Positions 30,059 through 32,405 of a stretch of DNA of 32,405 nucleotides are shown piece by piece (position 1 is the stretch's first letter; the number at the start of each line of letters is the position of its first letter). The stretch lies in the NCBI GenBank assembly GCA_025358075.1, contig JANYKU010000073.1, positions 1 through 32,405 on the forward strand, written 5' to 3'. A program made the translations under genes and the position numbers. A model generated the notes under the pieces. It was not told where the DNA came from and ran no database searches. It was given only the letters and a program-made list of their open reading frames with translations. This DNA is from Ilumatobacteraceae bacterium (GTDB taxonomy: Bacteria; Actinomycetota; Acidimicrobiia; Acidimicrobiales; Ilumatobacteraceae).

Positions 30059-31999
30059 ATGAGTGAGCCGATCGCGCCGGCGACGATCGCCGTGCTCCAC
30101 CTCGAGGACGAGCCGGAAGACTCGCGCCTGATCAGCAGCACGCTGGTGGCCGACGGCCTGCCGTGCGAATTCGTCCGGGTGAACGATGAGCCCGGATTCC
30201 GCGCGGCGATCGCGCGCGGCGGCTTCGACATCATCCTCGCGGACCGTTCGCTGCCGACGTTCGACGGCCTGTCGGCGCTCGGCATTGCACGGGAATTGTG
30301 TCCGGACGTGCCGTTCATCTGTGTGTCGGGATTCCCTGGCGAGGAACTCGCGATCGAAGCGCTGAAGAACGGCGCCGCCGACTACGTGCTCAAACAGCGG
30401 CTTTCGCGGCTCGGGCCGGCCGTCCGTCGTGCGCTGCAGGAGTACCGCGAACGCGCCACGCGCCGCACAGCCGATGCGGAGGCGCGCACGCTCGAGCCGC
30501 AGTTGCGCCATTCGCAGAAGCTCGAAGCGGTGGGGCAGCTGGCCGGCGGGATCGCCCACGACTTCAACAACCTGCTGACGGTGATCAACGGGTACTGCGA
30601 GCGGCTGCTGGCGTCGGTCGGCGAGCACGCGCCGATGCGCGAGGACCTCGATCGGATACACAACGCGGGTCGCCGCGCGGCGACGCTGACCCGCCAGCTC
30701 CTCGCATTCAGCCGCCGCCAGGTGCTGCAGCCGCGCGTCATCGAGCTGAACACGGTCGTCCAGGGCATCGACCAGATGCTGCGCCGCGTCATCGGCGAAC
30801 AGATCACCATGGTCACCGACCTCGATCCGCTGCTGGGCGCCACCTGCGCAGACCCGGCGCAGATCGAACAGGTGATCATGAACCTGGCGATCAACGCGCG
30901 CGATGCGATGCCGCAGGGCGGCATCCTCCGCATCGAGACATCGAACATTGATGTTGCCGACGCTGGCGCGGCGCCGTATGGCCTGAAGGCCGGCCGGTAT
31001 GTCTCGCTGCTGGTCGGCGACACCGGTCACGGCATGGACGAGGAGACGCTCTCGCACATGTTCGAGCCGTTCTTCACCACGAATGAGCTGGGGAAGGGGA
31101 CCGGTCTCGGCCTGCCGACCGTCTACGGCATCGTGATGCAGAGCGGCGGCGAAGTCGCGGTCGAAAGCACGCGCGGCCATGGCACGACGATGCGGGTGTT
31201 CCTGCCCCGGGTGCCGCCGACGCTGGACCACACCGTCCTTCCCGGTCAGGCCTCGACTGTGGCGCGTGGTACAGAGACGCTGCTGCTGGTCGAAGACGAA
31301 GCGCTCGTGCGCGAGCTCGTGCGCGAGTTCCTCGAGAGCGCCGGCTACACGGTGCTCGACGCGCCGGACGCGGAGGCGGCGCTGCTGCTGGCGGAGGCCA
31401 ATAAGCACGTGATCGATCTGCTCGTGACGGACGTGATTCTGCCGAGGATGAACGGCGCGGATCTGTCGGCGCGCGTCGCGGCGCTGATCCCGGGGATGAA
31501 GACGGTCTTTGTGTCCGGTTATCCAGGCGACGCCGTGTTCCGCGATGGTTCGTTCGATCCACGCGGTACATTTCTGACGAAGCCGTTCACGCGTCAGGTG
31601 TTGACGCAGAAGGTGCGAGAGATTCTCGACGAGACGCCGCGGGCCGGCGTGTCGGTGATGGTCATCGACGACGATGCGGACATCCGGCGGCTGCTGGGAC
31701 ACATCCTGCGGACGGCGGGTTATCTCGTCGTCGAGACCGGCAGCCCGTCAGGTGTTGAAGGATCTGATGCCGCGCGCATCGATGTTGTGCTCGCGGACGT
31801 CGTGGCGAATCCGCGGAGCCGGTTGGTGCTGCAGCGGATGCGGCTCGAGCATCCTGAGGCGCACATCGTCTTGATGGCTGGGGCGTTTGGCGATCGCCTG
31901 CTGCGCGATGCGACCGAGCTGGGCATGCACGCGACGTTGCAGAAGCCGCTGAACGAGCAGAGCGTGCTGGCTGCGGTGAACGATGCCCTGAAGGGCTGA
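30059..31999 (+). CDS. REC-HK-REC-REC hybrid histidine kinase
   Basis: A 646-aa soluble phosphorelay protein without PAS or membrane segments. It has an N-terminal receiver (9-125) with Asp62 in ILADRSLP, a short coiled linker, and a dimerization helix with His167 in GGIAHDFNNLLTV. The ATPase domain is intact (NLAINARDAM, GDTGHGM, FEPFFTTN and GKGTGLGLP). A second receiver (about 405-525) has Asp458 in LLVTDVILPRMNG and a LTKPF lysine. A third receiver (about 532-646) has Asp580 in VVLADVV and Lys629. The N-terminal receiver suggests it is switched by an upstream kinase, perhaps CheA or the kinase at 9668. The ATG at 30059 starts just before the first receiver; no good ribosome site is seen. 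Confidence 0.9.
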   Translation: MSEPIAPATIAVLHLEDEPEDSRLISSTLVADGLPCEFVRVNDEPGFRAAIARGGFDIILADRSLPTFDGLSALGIARELCPDVPFICVSGFPGEELAIEALKNGAADYVLKQRLSRLGPAVRRALQEYRERATRRTADAEARTLEPQLRHSQKLEAVGQLAGGIAHDFNNLLTVINGYCERLLASVGEHAPMREDLDRIHNAGRRAATLTRQLLAFSRRQVLQPRVIELNTVVQGIDQMLRRVIGEQITMVTDLDPLLGATCADPAQIEQVIMNLAINARDAMPQGGILRIETSNIDVADAGAAPYGLKAGRYVSLLVGDTGHGMDEETLSHMFEPFFTTNELGKGTGLGLPTVYGIVMQSGGEVAVESTRGHGTTMRVFLPRVPPTLDHTVLPGQASTVARGTETLLLVEDEALVRELVREFLESAGYTVLDAPDAEAALLLAEANKHVIDLLVTDVILPRMNGADLSARVAALIPGMKTVFVSGYPGDAVFRDGSFDPRGTFLTKPFTRQVLTQKVREILDETPRAGVSVMVIDDDADIRRLLGHILRTAGYLVVETGSPSGVEGSDAARIDVVLADVVANPRSRLVLQRMRLEHPEAHIVLMAGAFGDRLLRDATELGMHATLQKPLNEQSVLAAVNDALKG

Positions 32000-32008
32000 T
32001 CAGCTTTT
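31991..32008. terminator. Possible bidirectional terminator between convergent genes
   Basis: AAGGGCT and AGCTTTT can pair around a GATC loop (two G-T pairs), directly over the two converging stop codons at 31997-31999 and 32000-32002. The T-run is four bases on the + strand. It is a weak but well-placed hairpin. Confidence 0.35.
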
Positions 32009-32275
32009 CGCGGTCCAGTAGCCGACGTGCGCGGCGCGTCGTTCCGCGTTGCTGAACCGCACGATCCACACCAGACCCCACGCTAGCCAGAACGCCGCCA
32101 TCCACCACGCGGTCCAGTAGCCGGCCGTCACGCGCTGATTGGTCCACGGTAGATAACGAAGCAGGAACGTCCACGCGCCCATCAGCGCGATGAGCACGCC
32201 GGCGGTGCGCGGCCGTCTCGGATAGACGAGCAGTGCAGCGGTCAGCAGCGTCGTCCAGACGAAGAACTCGAGCAT
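32000..32275 (-). CDS. Small hypothetical membrane protein
   Basis: A 91-aa hydrophobic protein with three probable membrane helices (about 3-18, 24-42 and 50-73) and a short polar C-terminal tail. It is rich in Trp, Leu and Ala (YWTAWWMAAFWLAWGLVW). No family is recognised. The ATG at 32275 is chosen because the helix begins at once and because it follows the stop of the upstream gene by one base; the longer in-frame start at 32335 would overlap that gene and add a basic tail. It may be co-expressed with the fibronectin-type protein. Confidence 0.6.
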   Translation of the reverse strand: MLEFFVWTTLLTAALLVYPRRPRTAGVLIALMGAWTFLLRYLPWTNQRVTAGYWTAWWMAAFWLAWGLVWIVRFSNAERRAAHVGYWTAKS

Positions 32276-32276
32276 G

Positions 32277-32405
32277 CTACGGCACCACCGCGACGACTTC
32301 GTTCGACGCCGGGCTGGTCCCGCACGCGCTGACACCGATGACGCGCGCGTAATAGGTGCCGGGCTTGACGCCGGTGGCGGTGTAGGTCGTCGCGCTGCTG
32401 TGGAG
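32277..32405 (-). CDS. 3' end of a fibronectin type III domain protein (partial)
   Basis: On the - strand the last 42 codons before a TAG at 32277-32279 read as the end of a fibronectin type III domain: TTYTATGVKPGTYYARVIGV followed by SACGTSPASNEVVAVVP. This is the usual strand pattern of extracellular Fn3 repeats, with the PGTYY turn and the SNEV end strand. The rest lies outside the window, so size and further domains are unknown. It is likely a secreted or surface protein. Confidence 0.75.
   Translation of the reverse strand, partial: LHSSATTYTATGVKPGTYYARVIGVSACGTSPASNEVVAVVP

Noticed and set aside
30005..31702. 565-codon open frame on the - strand
   Set aside because: It is a mirror of the REC-HK-REC-REC kinase, with Arg/His-rich product and no recognisable domain.
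1..32405. tRNA, rRNA, CRISPR arrays, insertion sequences, phage or toxin-antitoxin genes
   Set aside because: None found by eye; coding density is nearly complete and no repeat arrays or transposase motifs were noticed.

Overview
The window is a GC-rich, almost gap-free bacterial segment. It carries flagellar motor, chemotaxis and surface-glycosylation genes. Gene content and style (Maf/DUF115 glycosyltransferase, PAS-rich hybrid kinases, two stator gene pairs, many 4-nt start/stop overlaps) suggest a motile Acidobacteriota of the Vicinamibacteria type. This placement is an inference; no rRNA or other marker gene lies in the window.

Region 1 (4-9407, + strand) is one interlocked operon of ten genes. 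In order these are a DegT/PseC-type aminotransferase, a PseG/SpsG-like UDP-sugar hydrolase, a HAD phosphatase, a NeuB-type nonulosonate synthase, an ATP-grasp ligase and an SpsF-type cytidylyltransferase. Next come a shortened MotA and a MotB, then a WbpM/CapD-type UDP-sugar 4,6-dehydratase and a GT4 glycosyltransferase. Neighbouring genes overlap by exactly 4 or 11 nt throughout. The set reads as a pathway to a CMP-activated sialic-acid-like sugar, with a stator pair built into it.

Region 2 (about 9408-11692, + strand) is a PAS-PAS hybrid histidine kinase with its own promoter-like sequence and an uncertain 5' end.

Region 3 (11698-19224, - strand) is a glycosylation operon read from right to left: a Maf flagellin glycosyltransferase, a GT4-GT2-Rossmann fusion, a phosphodiesterase-nucleotidyltransferase fusion, and a GT2 with a C-terminal accessory domain. 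Regions 1 and 3 together probably make and attach flagellar glycans, although no flagellin gene is visible.

Region 4 (19374-28370, + strand) is a motility and chemotaxis cluster: a degenerate HD-GYP protein, a full-length MotA/MotB pair, a methyl-accepting chemotaxis protein, CheA, CheW, CheR, CheB and a receiver protein. Sequences matching the sigma-28 (FliA) consensus lie directly before the HD-GYP gene and before cheA.

Region 5 (28367-31999, + strand) holds two more hybrid kinases. The first is translationally linked to the chemotaxis operon and has a visibly ruined ATP-binding domain. The second is a REC-HK-REC-REC protein. The window closes with a small membrane protein and the 3' end of a fibronectin type III protein, both on the - strand.

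The best candidates for something undescribed are the sugar operon with its extra ATP-grasp and HAD genes and built-in stator pair lacking MotA helix 1; the phosphodiesterase-nucleotidyltransferase fusion; and the pseudokinase joined to the chemotaxis operon. No tRNA, rRNA, CRISPR array, insertion sequence or phage gene was seen.
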